Source of the DNA: Nageia nagi
Taxonomy: Eukaryota > Pinophyta
DNA length: 64,000 bases
Reading direction: 5' to 3'
NCBI GenBank assembly: GCA_050084985.1
Contig: JBITNC010000001.1
Coordinates: forward strand, 93,496,001 to 93,560,000
Shown: in pieces, positions 1 through 12,800 of the stretch
Numbering within the stretch: the first letter of the stretch is position 1
Layout of the letters: every line of letters starts with the position of its first letter
The notes under the pieces: generated by a model
Told to the model about the DNA's origin: nothing
Seen by the model: only the letters and a program-made list of their open reading frames with translations
The model's database searches: none
Program-made: the position numbers and the translations under genes

Positions 1-1405
1 TTTAATTTTCCTATGATAAGGAAGATAGATATATGATTATTTATGTTATTTATGTATTAGAGATATTAAAAATAGAATTCATCATAGTCCTCTTGGATAT
101 TTAATATACATGTATTAAAAACAATAACATGTGATAGTTAAATACAATTTCAAAGTGTCCAACATGTATGTATAAATATTGAACTATAATTGAAAAGTTT
201 GCTAACCTTTCATAATTGTTATGTTTGTAATTAAATAAGGATAATATATGTTGAAATTTTTTCCAAAATATTTGCTAAAATCATAGATTATATTCTCCTT
301 AGGTAACAAAATAAGGATAATATGTTCTTATTCGATGGTGTTTGTAAAAGTCATATATCCATATGTAGCATCTTTAAGTTGATTAAAGTGTATGTGCAAT
401 TTAGCAATATATGTGGAGTAGAGTGAGGTAAATATAAGAAAAACATAAATTGATTAAGTTCTAATTTTTCCTCCTTGAAAATGTGTCAAACATCAATCTA
501 AATAATATCATCATCTCCTTGAATTATACTATGTAGCTTGATCAAATGGAAAATGAAATTTTTTATTTCCTATGATAAAGAAGATATATCTATGATTATT
601 TGTGTTATTTATGAATTAGAAATCTTAAAAATATAATTCATCATATTCCTCTTGGCTCTTTACTATACATTTATTAATAATAATAACATGTTATAGTTCA
701 ATACACTTTTAAAGAGTCCAACATGTATGTATAAAAATTGAACTATAATTGAAAAGTTTGCTAAACTTTCATAGTTGTTGTATTTGTAACTAAATAAGGA
801 TAATATGTGTTGAAACATTTGCCAAAATATTCACTAAAATCATATATTATATTCTCCTTAGGTAACAAAATAATAATAATATGTTTCTTATTCGATGGTG
901 TTTGTAAAATTCATATATCCCTATATATCATCTTTAAATTGATTAAAGTGTATGTGCAATTTAGCAATATATGTGGTGTAGAGTGACACCAATATAAGAA
1001 CATAAATTGATTAAATTAAGTTCTAATTCTTCCTTACTGAACATAAGGCCAACATCAATCTAAATAATCTCATCATCTCCTTTAATTATACTATGTAGCT
1101 CAATCAAATGGCTAATGAAATTTTTAATTTCCTATGATAAGGAAGATAGATCTATGATTATTTATGTTATTTATGTATTAGCAATATCAAAAATAGAATT
1201 CATCATAGTCCTATTGTGTCTTAAATATACATGTATTAACAACAATAACATGTGATAGTTCAATACACCTTTAAAAAGTCTAATATGTATGTATAAATAT
1301 TGAACTATAGTTGAAAAGTTTGCCAAACTTTCATATAAATATTCACTAAAATCATAGATTATATTATCTATAGGTAAATAAATAAGGATAATATTTTTCT
1401 TATGT
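1..1405. repeat. 560-bp tandem satellite, about 2.5 copies
   Basis: The motif cctatgat(a)ag with its surroundings recurs at 10, 569 and 1131, giving spacings of 559 and 562 bp. Whole blocks repeat in the same order: the ttcatcatag stretch, the taacatgtgatag stretch, and the ttcttattcgatggtg stretch at about 325 and 885. Copies are diverged by substitutions and small indels. The third copy stops near 1400, before a pyrimidine-rich tract. The array probably continues to the left of the window. No coding potential is seen; a satellite or a subterminal array of a larger element would both fit. Confidence 0.85.
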
Positions 1406-2559
1406 TTTTTTGAATATTTTTGTTTATGTTATTTATGTTTTAAACCACTCCTTCTCCCCCTCCCCTTCTGCCCTTCCCCTTCTTTCCCTCCCCTTATCAA
1501 GTAATTTGTGTGATCTATGTATGCATGAGTTGAAGAAATGTTGATGAGAAAAAAGATTTGTTTGTATTAGTTTATGAGAAAAAAGAGTGAATTGCCCAAC
1601 CAAAAGACTCATCCTATTAAATAAATTATTGAATTAGTAGGGATACCTATCCTAAGCATCCATCTAGCAATTTTGAATTACAAGATGTTAAGAATTAAAG
1701 TTTCCACTCAAGAATATGAAAGATAGAAGATGATAATTTATTTTTTCTCATTATTTCATTATCTTATGGCCATAAAAAGGATATAATATTGTTCAAATAC
1801 TCTATCAAAATCTATTAGTTCTACCTTTAAAGATAAAATTGTTCAAACTTTATAGATTTATGTAAGTACCAATATGAAGTAGATGATCATTAAGAAGATG
1901 TGTTTGTTTATTTTAAAAGGTTGTTTGTATTAGTTGACGAGAAAAAATAGTTATTTGTATTATTTTATTTATTATTAATTTTAATATGTGTTTAATTTCA
2001 TTACTTACTAAGTGTTAAACTTCATTAATAATTTCAAAAAAGTGTTCATATTAGATGCATGTTTTAGTATTATGATTAAATTACAATATGCTTAGTTAAG
2101 TGTTTATTTTTTCAACTTATTTATCCAACGATTCTCCTCATAAAGTGGAAGAGATCATCACTTAAATCTATATGATTTATTTGCAATTATCCCATCAAAT
2201 TTTGTAAGATTAGTAAGTTTGTAAAATTAGTAATTTAACATTAGTAAGTTTTCAATCATAATTAATAAAAGAGATAATAGTTTCCAATCATAATTACTAA
2301 ATTTATAGAACATACATTTTATCCATAACAACATCTAATTCATCGACATCCACCAAAAAACATCATCAACATACATATATGAAAAAATACATAATAGCAT
2401 AGTCCATGAGAATGTCCATAGTCCATAATAACATAGTCTTGTAAGAATATCCATAGTCCAAGATAAAACATGCATACATGTATATATATATAAATACAAA
2501 GTCCATGTACATAACAATATATAATCCATAAAAAATATTGTACTATAACTAATTCCATC
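1406..2559. other. AT-rich non-coding spacer
   Basis: A CT-only tract with several CCCCTTC-like units lies at about 1442-1497. The rest is AT-rich without a supported gene. Open frames at 2335-2558 arise from low-complexity TA/CATAGTCCA repeats (a short cataGTCCA unit recurs at about 2400-2520) and are not convincing coding sequence. Confidence 0.6.
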
Positions 2560-4440
2560 TATCTAACTAGATCCACTTGTGTCATAATCAATCTTCCTTT
2601 CAATTCCATGTGATGAAGGTGAAACTGTAGACTCATGTTGTACAAGATAAAGAAACATAAAATCATATTTAAATTTGATTCAATAATTATTTTATATTCT
2701 TTAATATATATACACACTACAAAAAAACATAAATTACTACATCATGCTGCTTGTATCCTCATTGAGTAGCCATTGAATCCTATTGCACCTATGGTGTACC
2801 CATTGTATCAACATCAAAGGTATCATCAACTATATCCTATAAGATCAAATAAAGAACAAACATAAATTTAAATTATTTATGTTATAGATTAAATAAATAA
2901 TTAAATTAAATGAATGTACATGTAGATTAATTATTTTAAGAAAGTACCTGAAATCTTGAAGATGAATGAGGGTGAAATTATGTATCATGAGTAACCTGGT
3001 GATCGAGACCCATCCTAATGATGGTATCAACCTACAAACATATATACAATTTACATGTTAGATAGTGAAAAATAAAAGTATAATTCTAGTTCTTAATTTC
3101 TAAAAAGACATACAATGGGTGGTAGATCCTAAATAGTAGACATCAAAGGAGAACTCAACACACCCTTTGGGCTCAAATGTGAACATCTCATGACCTACTT
3201 GTAATAAAAAAAATTATGAACATGCATGGACACATATAAAAGTTAAATACAACATTACAATTTGATATCGATATATTTGGTTATCTTATAAGGTGTCTGA
3301 TGTTGTCTCGGATTGGATATAATATGACCTTGATCATATCCACCAGATGATGTAGAGCCCATAATTTACACCAAAAAAAAATAAATATATTTAAGATTGA
3401 AAGTAATTATATAAAATTCTTATTAAATATAAAATATGTACATTAAAAACACACTTAATTTCCCAATGTACTAGAAGGATAATCAACAAATACAATATGT
3501 ATAAAAGTCTCATAAGAATATGCTATAGCTACACCTAGAGTGGGCCCAAAATATATTTGATGGTCATGTTGGTACCTTTGAGGTATCATCATGTATGAGC
3601 TACTAGATCCATCTCCATCATATCCTCCATGATGTCGCTCATTGAACTTAGCTACCATATTGGTAGCTTGTTCAATGAGAATATCTAATAGCTTATTCAA
3701 TGCCCCTAATGTTGAAACCACTACAAAATTAAGAACAATAGTAGGAATAGTAGAACTAGTAGAAGGGAAGAGAGGTGGAACACATGTAGGTCAATTAGGA
3801 TCAACCCATTTCCCTAGCCTATCATGTGGACAACCAAGACCAATACCATGAGATGGTCTAATATCAAAGTAATTTGGTTTTTATGCAATACAAACTTTGC
3901 ATGCAACTTTTTTAAAAAATAAAATGGGATATTTCTCCCATTTCCATGTGGGGCTTGATCAAATACCATCCACCATCAATCCCAAAAATAATAGGCTATC
4001 TCCAGATGGGTATACCACCTAATACTAATTTTTTGCTTGCTAGGTAGGATTGGTTGATTGGTTTTGGAATTAATGAAATACTTAGATATTATTTATTTTG
4101 TAATTTTTAGGTCATTAATGTCCTTATAGGAGATACCATTTGCATAAAACAATACTACCTCCTCTATTGATGTATAGTAATGATCAATATCCTCATCCAA
4201 GGACCTAATAGTATCAACTATGGTCTATATCATAGATACAAACTATGACATATGGAGGGGAAGATTCCTACCAAGAGTATGGAGTCCACTCATTGTATCA
4301 TGCAAGAGATAGATATTTTTATTAATAGTTGCTCTAAGGTTATCCTCATCTGATTAAGGGGGTGGGGGTTTTTCATGAGGTGGACTAAGGGGTGGAGGTG
4401 GAAGATTATCATCATGTGGACTATGGAGTGGAGATTAGCT
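2560..4440 (-). pseudogene. decayed multi-exon gene of unknown identity
   Basis: On the minus strand several protein-like segments are separated by AT-rich stretches with GT...AG-like borders. The clearest is an 88-residue frame at 3455-3721, containing ALNKLLDILIEQATNMVAKF and a Gly/Ser-rich stretch. Upstream of it is a segment with HGIGLGCPHDRLGKWVDP near 3850, and a proline-rich stretch lies near 4390. Downstream segments lie at about 3255-3360 (a MGSTSSGGYDQGH stretch), 3110-3200, 2948-3015 (bounded by TAG and GTACTT), 2725-2845 and 2565-2640. In-frame stops occur in several segments. I do not recognise the family. A domesticated or DNA-transposon-related plant protein is possible, but nothing decides it. 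The exon reading is inference from local coding texture. Confidence 0.35.
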
Positions 4441-4814
4441 AATTATCTTTTTTTTGTGTAAATTCAAACCCAAATTAAGATTAGCTAAGATAAGGAATCA
4501 TTTCAAGTGGTTATGAACTCTATCCCTCCATATTTGCCTCATAAAATAGGTATTAGAGTCTACTAGAACCCAAGGGTGGATAGGCTATATATAGTTTAAT
4601 GATTTTATATCCAAATAGGCTATAAGTGTGGATAGGCTATAAAGTGTGGATAGTTTATCATTTCTTCCATATCTTAAAATTCATCCTATATTTTAACAAA
4701 TTGGTCAAGAGTCATGATATTGATTCAAGAAATAAATCTCAATCAAAATAAGTTGACTAGTTATTCAAACTAATCCTTCCTAGATCAAACAAAATAACAT
4801 CAATTAAAGCCTAG
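4441..4814. other. non-coding spacer with short direct repeats
   Basis: The unit (gtgga)taggctata recurs about three times between 4575 and 4650. The remainder is AT-rich with no gene seen. It ends at the target-site duplication of the LINE. Confidence 0.5.
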
Positions 4815-4829
4815 TAGGTTATAATCTAC
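4815..4829. repeat. LINE target-site duplication, left copy
   Basis: taggttataatctac here matches taggttataatttac at 25267-25281 in 14 of 15 positions. It directly abuts the poly(A) end of the minus-strand LINE, seen as a T run at 4830-4837. Confidence 0.85.
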
Positions 4830-4837
4830 TTTTTTTT

Positions 4838-6639
4838 GGGTAGTTAAAAATATTTATTACTTTAGAAAAAAGTTACAATGGATACAAAGAGGGCATGAGG
4901 GCCAATACTCCATAGGAGTATTCAAGGAGAGTAAATAGACATTTCATTATTAACTCCACTTAAAATCTATGTGGAATTAGGTTCAATTAACCTACTAAAA
5001 ATAATCCAAAAAAGTCCCAAAAGCCATTGCATAAGTGAGTCAAAGATCAAAGGGATTTACTAAGGAAGGGGGAGAGATTTTGACCATAGTATGTAGATAC
5101 TGATAGTTATTGTTGGACCTAGATGAACGATGCACAAATGCTTGTTGCAAGGTTGAATGCTGCTATTTTGAAGAGTGCTTCCAAGTATAGGAACAAAATG
5201 CTATTTTGAGTTGTTACGCTAACCTTTGAGAACTGGTCTCCATAGTCCCATGATGTGAGTGTCTTGTGGGGAGATGGTATTGTTGATTTCAATTATCTCC
5301 CAAATGTAGGTCAGTTGAATCCCAATATTCTTCCAAATTTTCTCCCCCAAGGATTGTGATCTCCTAAATATATGAATATTTGTCTTTATCCATATGTTCT
5401 AAAGTAACATGGTTAGAGTAGCTTTCCAAATTAGTAGTGAGACTTTGAGAGCTCTAGGTGGGAGCTAAGTATGCATGAGGACACCTATTATTTGTAGTAA
5501 ACTCCATTGAATATAGAAGAAAATGATTACTTTATTCCATAGGTGAGTTGCATAAGGATAATGTAGCAAGAGATGGGGATCGATCTCAGGTACTTGATTG
5601 CACATCACATAGGTATTTATCTCTATCCAACCTCACTTGAAAAATTATTCTTTGGATAGAATTTTATCATATATAGCTACCCATAAGAATAACTTTTCCT
5701 TGGGATAAGCTTTTGAAGCCCAGGTTCATCTCTGGATAGAGTTTGGGAATTTTAAGCAAGCTTTGGGAGAGAGCACATGATATGTTGATCGGAATGAATA
5801 TTTACCTAAGGGGGATAGTGACCATGCAATATGATCATCACCATCAAGCTTGAGCTAGTAAATCAAGAGTAAAGATTCAAGTTCTAATTTCTCATGGATA
5901 AGTGCTGGAGGGACATCAGGTAACTTGTACCAAGTTTTCCTATGAGTTCCATTTGATTTTGACCAATGCTAATATTTGTAGACTAAATCACCCCATTATT
6001 GGCTGATGAAGCTCTATAGCTAAACAAACTAAGTAAGAGAGTGGAAAGGGGTACAACCAAGTGTCTTACCAAAAATCTACTTTTGTTCCACTCAAAAAAT
6101 TAACTACTTAGGGTCAAACCTTCTTGATACCATTCCATACCATGGAACTAATGGGAATATCAATAGCTATGAAAACTTGTTCAAGCTTATCATTGTACAT
6201 ATACTTTTTTCTAAGGACTTTGATCCAAAGAGAGTTATGATCAGAGTAGATTATTTAGACAAGCTTACCTAAGAGAGTTGTATTCATAGTTTGAAGCCTT
6301 TTGATGCCAAGACCACCTCTGATGACATCTAAGTAGACTACATCCCATGCTACTTAGTGGATTTTTTTATGTTCATAATTACCTTACCAAAGATAGTCTC
6401 TCATAGTCCATTCAAGATCAAGGAGGATCTTTGAGAGGAGCTAGAGGAACCCAAGCCAAAAAATTGGCAAAGCATTGAGGATTGATTTGATGTGTATCAA
6501 TATGCTAGCTGTGGATATCCATTTTATTTTCCATTATGCTAGTTTAGAAGAAGCCTTTGCTTTGATCATATCCCATAAGGTCCCTACATGCCCCCCATGT
6601 AAAAGAGGAAGACCAAGATAGGTGCTAGGTAATTATCCA
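4838..6639 (-). pseudogene. LINE ORF2 C-terminal part (post-RT and zf-RVT)
   Basis: Broken frames show the region after the RT palm. Near 6350-6240 is a W-V-Y-L-D-V-x-R-G-G-L-G-I-K-R-L motif, the conserved GGLGI segment of plant LINE RTs. Near 5860-5560 is a zf-RVT-like stretch with WSLSPLGKYSF, an aromatic-rich FLWV, spaced cysteines and HLLLHYPYATHLWN. Multiple in-frame stops and frameshifts interrupt it. In active elements this part aids RNA binding and target-primed reverse transcription. The family match is from these motifs. The exact end of ORF2 is not resolvable because the last 700 bp are heavily decayed. Confidence 0.8.
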
Positions 6640-7722
6640 TGGTCATTCTAGTGAGCTAAAATAACATGTTTAGAAGGGGAGGCATGAGATTCAAGCCAAA
6701 GATCTTGGATTTAGAGTAATTTATAACTTGCCCAAAAGAGATTTCATAGGAATTGAGGAGTGATTTTATCATGTGTATCTCTTGAACTAAGGCGTAAGTA
6801 GCAAGGATGGTGTCATTAACAAATTGTGAGTGGGTCATAGGTGGGCTTTGGGTATTGATAAGTAGACCTTTAATTTTCCCTACTAATTGAAGATGTTTCA
6901 GACCCCTACCTAGAGCTTCAACAATAATGATAAAAAGATACAAGGATATAGGATAACCTTGGTGAAGACCTTAGGTGCTCTTGAAGAATCCATGTGTGCT
7001 ACCATTGATAAGAATGGAGAAGGAGGGGTTGCTAATGAGGGCTAAAATCCATTGGATCCAATCATTCGAAAACCCAAACTTTCCTAACAAGTGGGTTAAG
7101 AAGCTCCAATTTATCCTTTCAAAAGCTTTCATCATGTTTAGTTTCATTAATAGACATTTTCATTTTACATATTAAAGGAATGGATCCATTCATGGATAAG
7201 GATGGAACCATCCATGAGTTATCTTCCCTTAATAAAAGGCTTTTTTTATCAAATAAAATTGAGGGGATAATAAGTTTGAGCCTATTGGCTACCACTTTAG
7301 ATATGATCTTGTAAATATAGTTACAAATGGAGATAGGATGGAAAGACTCAATGACATCAGAATCTACAACTTTTGGAATTAAGGATAAAATGATGTGGTT
7401 CATTCTACCCAAGACTTGTTTGGTGTGGAATGATTCTCTTACCTTCCCAACTATTTCATCTTTGAGTAAATACTAGAAATAATGATAAAATCTAGGAGGA
7501 AATCCATCAAGATCTAGAGCATCATAACTCTTCATTTGCAATACTGATACATATACCATGCCATTTTGTTTAGGGCTGATAATGGTTGGTATGAGTCTTA
7601 TAAAATGATCTTGGGATTCCACTCAATCTACATCCATTTCAATTAGTAGACATTTATATAAAGAAGTGATATGATTGTCTAGCCTATCAGAGGTGTTAAT
7701 GATATGACCATCTAAGGTTCAT
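6640..7722 (-). pseudogene. LINE ORF2 reverse transcriptase domain
   Basis: Two open segments carry the RT. The one at 7119-7412 has NHIILSLIPKV and SFHPISICNYIYKIISKVVA, then ANRLK (RT motifs 0-2). The one at 6656-6943 has THSQFVNDTILA, where the usual catalytic F-V/A-D-D has become F-V-N-D, followed by GQVINYSKSKIF (motif E region). Further upstream, at 7480-7640, DLDGFPPRFYHYF matches the conserved region before motif 0. Between 6943 and 7119 the palm is frameshifted and truncated. The upstream continuation of this frame is at 22575 onwards, on the other side of Ty3-A. The N in the catalytic motif and the stops argue for loss of function. Confidence 0.88.
7718..7722. repeat. Ty3-A target-site duplication, left (TTCAT)
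   Basis: TTCAT lies just outside the left LTR, and again at 22570-22574 outside the right LTR. With one copy retained, the LINE ORF2 frame is continuous across the insertion, apart from an older stop. The true LTR edge could shift by 1-4 bp, because TG/CA ends overlap these bases. Confidence 0.65.
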
Positions 7723-8831
7723 GTTGATTGGTATAATGTAATCTCAAAGGGTTTGGTCTAATCAAGTTCTCTATTTCCTATAATAGTAGGTTCCTTGAAA
7801 TAGCAAAAGGTCATGGGAATGCATTCATGTTGTTTTTTTGCTCAATCTTTGGGTTATATACTAACTCCTATCTATTATAAAGGTTAAAAGTAATAAGAAA
7901 GAGATAAAAGGTATAGAGTTATAGGAAAGAGATTAACAAATTGAACTAAAACTAAAGCAAAAACTTCATAGCCTAGGCATTGTAGCACAAGCAACAATCC
8001 ATAGCGAAGATTAAGACTAGCGAACTATCTTTACCCTTGGGGTCTTGCAATCATAATACATAGCCACAACTTAAGACATCATCTCATACACAACATTTAC
8101 AAAAGCAATAAACAACCACTTATTGTAAAAGGGCAAAGGATTATCTATTTGCATTATCATTTATGAAAGTATTTTACATACCTAGGCAAATTTGCTAGAA
8201 TGTCCTACCTCTTTGATTTCTAACAATTCACTATTTATACATATACATGCCTTGTTGGGTTATTATCTATCATTAATATACATAATTACTCATTTTGACT
8301 GAAACAAGAGAAGAAAACTATTTATAATAAATATTACAACTATGTTAGATTACACAGTGAATATGTACCAATAGTATGACTATCTAAGGATTTGAATTTT
8401 TTGAAGAATCATATTCATTGAGTTGTAATCCTCCTGATATGTCATTGATTGCTCCTTCTTTGGCCCTATAGTTGATTCAATATGGTACTGTAGATGATTG
8501 AAGAAGTACTTATTTGTAGTCGAATAGGTATGATTTGGCACTGTGTTCTATCGATATCTATCTACTTCTCTGCAACCATTGATGATCCATACTATAGTTC
8601 TAAATGAATAGAATAATGGAGGGTTATGAATAGTATATCAACCTAGTTTGAGAAGAAATTTCCATTGTTATGTGGAATTGAGTTGAAGTCAACACATTAA
8701 TAGGGCCTTAGGGGTCAAACACTTAAGATCAAGTGGACCCTAGTGTTACTTCTTATCCATTATTTTTATCTTAATCTAGTGGGTCTTATTTCTTTTCTTC
8801 AAGTTCTATTAATGATCTAGCTCTTGTTAGT

Positions 8832-9330
8832 ACCCATTGATTTTATCCAAAAGTTTTAACATCATCACTCAAAATTGGTAGGCTCTATTTGGGATCTTCA
8901 TGAATCATCACTCACCATTACTTATTCTAAAACCTACTAATTTTAGCCAAAAGTTTTGACATCATCACTCAAAATTAGTAGGCTCTATTTGGTATCTTCA
9001 TGAATCATCACTCACCATTACTTGTTTCAAGACCTGTTAGTTTTAGCCAAAAATTCTAACATCATTACTCAAAATTAGTAGGCTATATTTGGGATCTTCA
9101 TGAATCATCATGTGACATTACTTATTTTAGAACTTGCTAATTTTAGCCAAAAGTTCTAACATCATAACTCAAAATTAGTGGGCTCTATTTGGGATCTTTA
9201 TGAATCATCACCTACCATTACTTGTTCTAGGACCTATTGATTTTATCCAAAAGTTCTGACATCATCACTCAAAATCAATGGGCTTTATTTGAGATCTTCA
9301 TGAATCATCACCCACCATTACTTGGATATA
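8832..9330. repeat. 100-bp tandem repeats inside 3' LTR, about 5 units
   Basis: Units begin with (c/t)t(g/a)(a/g)ttttatccaaaag at about 8837, 8937, 9037, 9137 and 9238. Each contains catcatcactcaaaatt, ggctctatttgggatcttca and tgaatcatcac. Period about 100 bp. Confidence 0.9.
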
Positions 9331-9490
9331 ACTTGGACTTATATTTACAAAAATTCTTATATCATGTATTTATAAGAACTCCCAGACACTATATTTACAA
9401 AAACACTTGGACCATGTATTTACAAGAACTCTCAGACACTATATTTACAATAACTCCCAAACACTATATCTACAAAAACTCTTGGACATT
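9331..9490. repeat. 25-bp tandem repeats inside 3' LTR
   Basis: The unit (g/a)acactatatttacaaaaactc followed by cca or ttg repeats about six times, alternating with a variant reading gaccatgtatttacaagaac. The same array, longer, lies at 21991-22225 in the partner LTR. Confidence 0.85.
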
Positions 9491-9852
9491 TTCTTAGACT
9501 TTTCTTTTCCTATACATAATTCTTTTATAGATACAGTTCCTACTCCATTTGACTATTAATACAACTTAAGGTTAATCCTCAAAAGTTATTACAACACTTG
9601 ATCAAATTTGACTAGAAATTTACAAGGACAAATATCAAAGACAAGGACCCATACATACAATAGCTAGATTATATATACAATATCCGAATCTTAACAACAC
9701 TTGGAATTCTTTAGATTTAGAGCTAATAGAAGATTCAAATTTAATTTTAAAAGGAAGAAATTTTAATAGAAAGAATTGTCTAAAAATAATGAAAGAATAA
9801 AATAATGATATTGTGTTACCCTGACCTAGAGTGTAATTATGAAAGAATACAA

Positions 9853-12800
9853 TCTTCTGGTAGCTCTTGAAGTCTCTACCTACTGGAGAATAGGACCCAC
9901 TACTTGCTGCTTCTAGTAGCTTATTAAGATGTAGATTTGTTAGGGGTCTCAAGTGGTGGAATTAGCTTTGCTAGAAGGAAGGGGTGCATCTTCTTATTCA
10001 AATCTTTAAGTTATTGATAGTCAAATAATGAAAAAATAGGGGATGCTTGAATCTTTATAGTATTTTATTTGAAACCTATCAGAATATTCTCTAGCCTCCC
10101 AATGAATAGAAACCTTCTAATTACTTCTTGAATAAGGTCATTTATTTATTGTAAATCTAAGATTTATTTTTCAAAAAATATTTCTTGAGGAATTTAATGG
10201 TATTAGCTATCCAACTAGTAGCACTACCCTATACATTCTACTCTTTCCATAATTTGGGAGCTTTCATTTCAATTAAAAAATTAAAGAATTTATTAATAAA
10301 TCCCAACTTTATTATTAGCTAGTGTTTACCAATGTCCATATTAAACACCAAATCTTGGAGTTTACCTATATCTCAAATCCTCCTCAAATATGATTATCTT
10401 GGCTTGGGAGTAATGGAAATTATGTCTTTTTTAGTCAAGACTCTCAAATAACTCTGCATTTTCTTAATAACTGATCTTAGTATATCTAGAGCTAATTGGT
10501 GGAGAGTGGTCTGCATGTTGAACTATTTTATGGATTGTAGTGTTTGTTCTTTTAACAAATGTAAATGTGATAAGTTCACCATCCTATCTTTAACTTGTTC
10601 CACTAAGTATTTTTGAAAGCCTTTTATCAGCAGTAATAGTTTTGAATTATCATTAGATAATACTTTGTTAGCTACTATGATGGTTTACAATTTAACCTCA
10701 ACTTGCTTGACCTTTTTGCCTTCCATAACTATAGCTTGAGCTTTAATATCTTGTATAATTTGATTTACATTATCTAACTTAGTCTTTATTTCTATCAAGA
10801 TCTTGAATTTTGACCTCCATTTATCAAGCTTTGTAAGCAGGTCTTTATTTTTATTCTACAACTTGACCACTATTTTATCTTTAAGGGAGTAGTCTTTCTT
10901 ATATTGATCAATTTTTTTATTCAATTTATCTATATTAATCTCCATTTCCTAAAGACTTTTATCAACTACCATTGAAGTATTCAAAAGGAACTTAGATTGG
11001 TCAATTACCGAATTACTCTGCATATTCACATAAATTATAGCCATGGGAGTAGTATCTAGTTGTCCTTCTTTAAAAGATATCTATGCTATCTTAATGTCTC
11101 CTAGTTTTGTTACTTTACTCAAAATTCTTGATTGTTGCTTAGAAAGCATGGGATATTTATTGACAAAAGTTTTCTAATCAATGGGCTCTACAATTTGCAT
11201 AAAAAAATTGATTTAATCTCCTCTTGAAAGGTTGTAAGAATTAAAGAATGAGGAGGATTATTTACATCTAAAGTGGTAATTATGATTTGTTGAATGAGTT
11301 CTTGCTATTTTGGAGGTGTAGTATGCTGAATTTCTATTGCTTTTTCTACTTTCTCCATGACCTTATCTTCATCATCAACTTTATCCATTAGGCTTGAGTC
11401 TCTTTTCTTTTGGGATTCATCATCATCATCACCACCATCATCACCCAATCCACCTCTAGGTGCAGTTACTATACATCCACCCTCTCTAAGTACATTTCCC
11501 CTACCTTGTTGAGTTTGCATATGTTCCTTTTTTAGGGTTTCTTTATTTTTTGAGACTTCTTCTTTTCTAGGAGCTATTCTTGAGCACTAGTGTCTGTATT
11601 TTGAGGCTCCTATAATTCCTCTATATCAAATATTTTTTCTTCTTTTACCACAACCCCTAAAGTTTCTTTTGTGATTTTGGGAGGCTAAGGCATAGTTCTC
11701 TATGATCTGGGCTATGTAGTGTGAGGTTTCTTTAATGGTTTTTCCTCTTTCTATAGGGTTTATTATTTTTGAGCAAGGGTATAAACTCTTCTCTTTTTTG
11801 GATAAAACTCCTAGAAAGTAGTAGTAGCATCTGAGGGATTTTATTCTCCCTTATTTTTAAGCTATTATAAGCTGGATGGTTATCTAACCTCTATTTATTT
11901 CACTCCTATAATTGATTTCCCTTGAAATTTAAGAGGAAGAGGCTAGCGAAATTTTGGAAAAGGATTTTTAGAATATTCTACCTTCCAAAATTTATCATAT
12001 TTAAATTTCTCAAATAATTCATTTTTAATATGATGAATCTTTGTTATATGTTCAAATTTGAATTTTGTGAAATAATGGATTTTATTGGGGCTCCAATCCA
12101 AATCTGTTAGTTGGATGAGGACATCTGGGTCAAGGACAAAGTATTGCTACTTATTTTTCTAGTTCCTATATTTCTTTATCCCCTCAAGGATCATCCAAGC
12201 CTTATTTAGGGGTATAAATTCCCAATCAGGGTACATTTCTACTTCTTGCTCAATTTTATTTACAAACTATTCCACATGAGATCTATATTCATAGGTAAAG
12301 ATTGGGCACTTCTTACTTGACCTTGTTATATTTATCATCTCCTTTGAAGGATCATACATCCATGGAGCTCCTATCATATCTACTTTAAAATTTTGTACAA
12401 TAAATTTTGCTATATTATCTTTACAACCTACTTCTAAAAGAGTGAAATTTTTTGTAGAAGTTGGTATATCTACAATAGATTTAAAACTACCCTTGGACCC
12501 ATACTTGGTCTCAATGGCATATATTTGGCTACCCATATCTATGGAATATAGCTAAGGGGTTACATACTTAGGCAAGAAAAAAGGTTTTTCAAAATACCCA
12601 TACCTAATAATCATGGAGTAGTATTTAAGGAATTACTAGTCATCGATTTTATTTCCTCCCTATAGCTTTTGTATAACACTCTTATGTAATATACTAGGGA
12701 GTCTTCCTATCAACATCTATACTATTATTACATATAATTTTTCCATAAACTTATAATACAATCCATGGAACTTGCTCAAGACTAGCACCCTCAAATCAAT

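Larger units (their letters stand above)
7723..9852 (-). repeat. Ty3-A 3' LTR
   Basis: Aligns along its length with 20343-22569. Shared landmarks are the tctattataaaggttaaaag stretch (7871 and 20496), the attaacaaattgaact stretch, the 100-bp repeats, the 25-bp repeats, and the terminal tgttacc..acctagagtg..gaata stretch. Substitutions are frequent, indicating an old insertion. This copy has about five 100-bp units against six in the partner. Confidence 0.9.
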
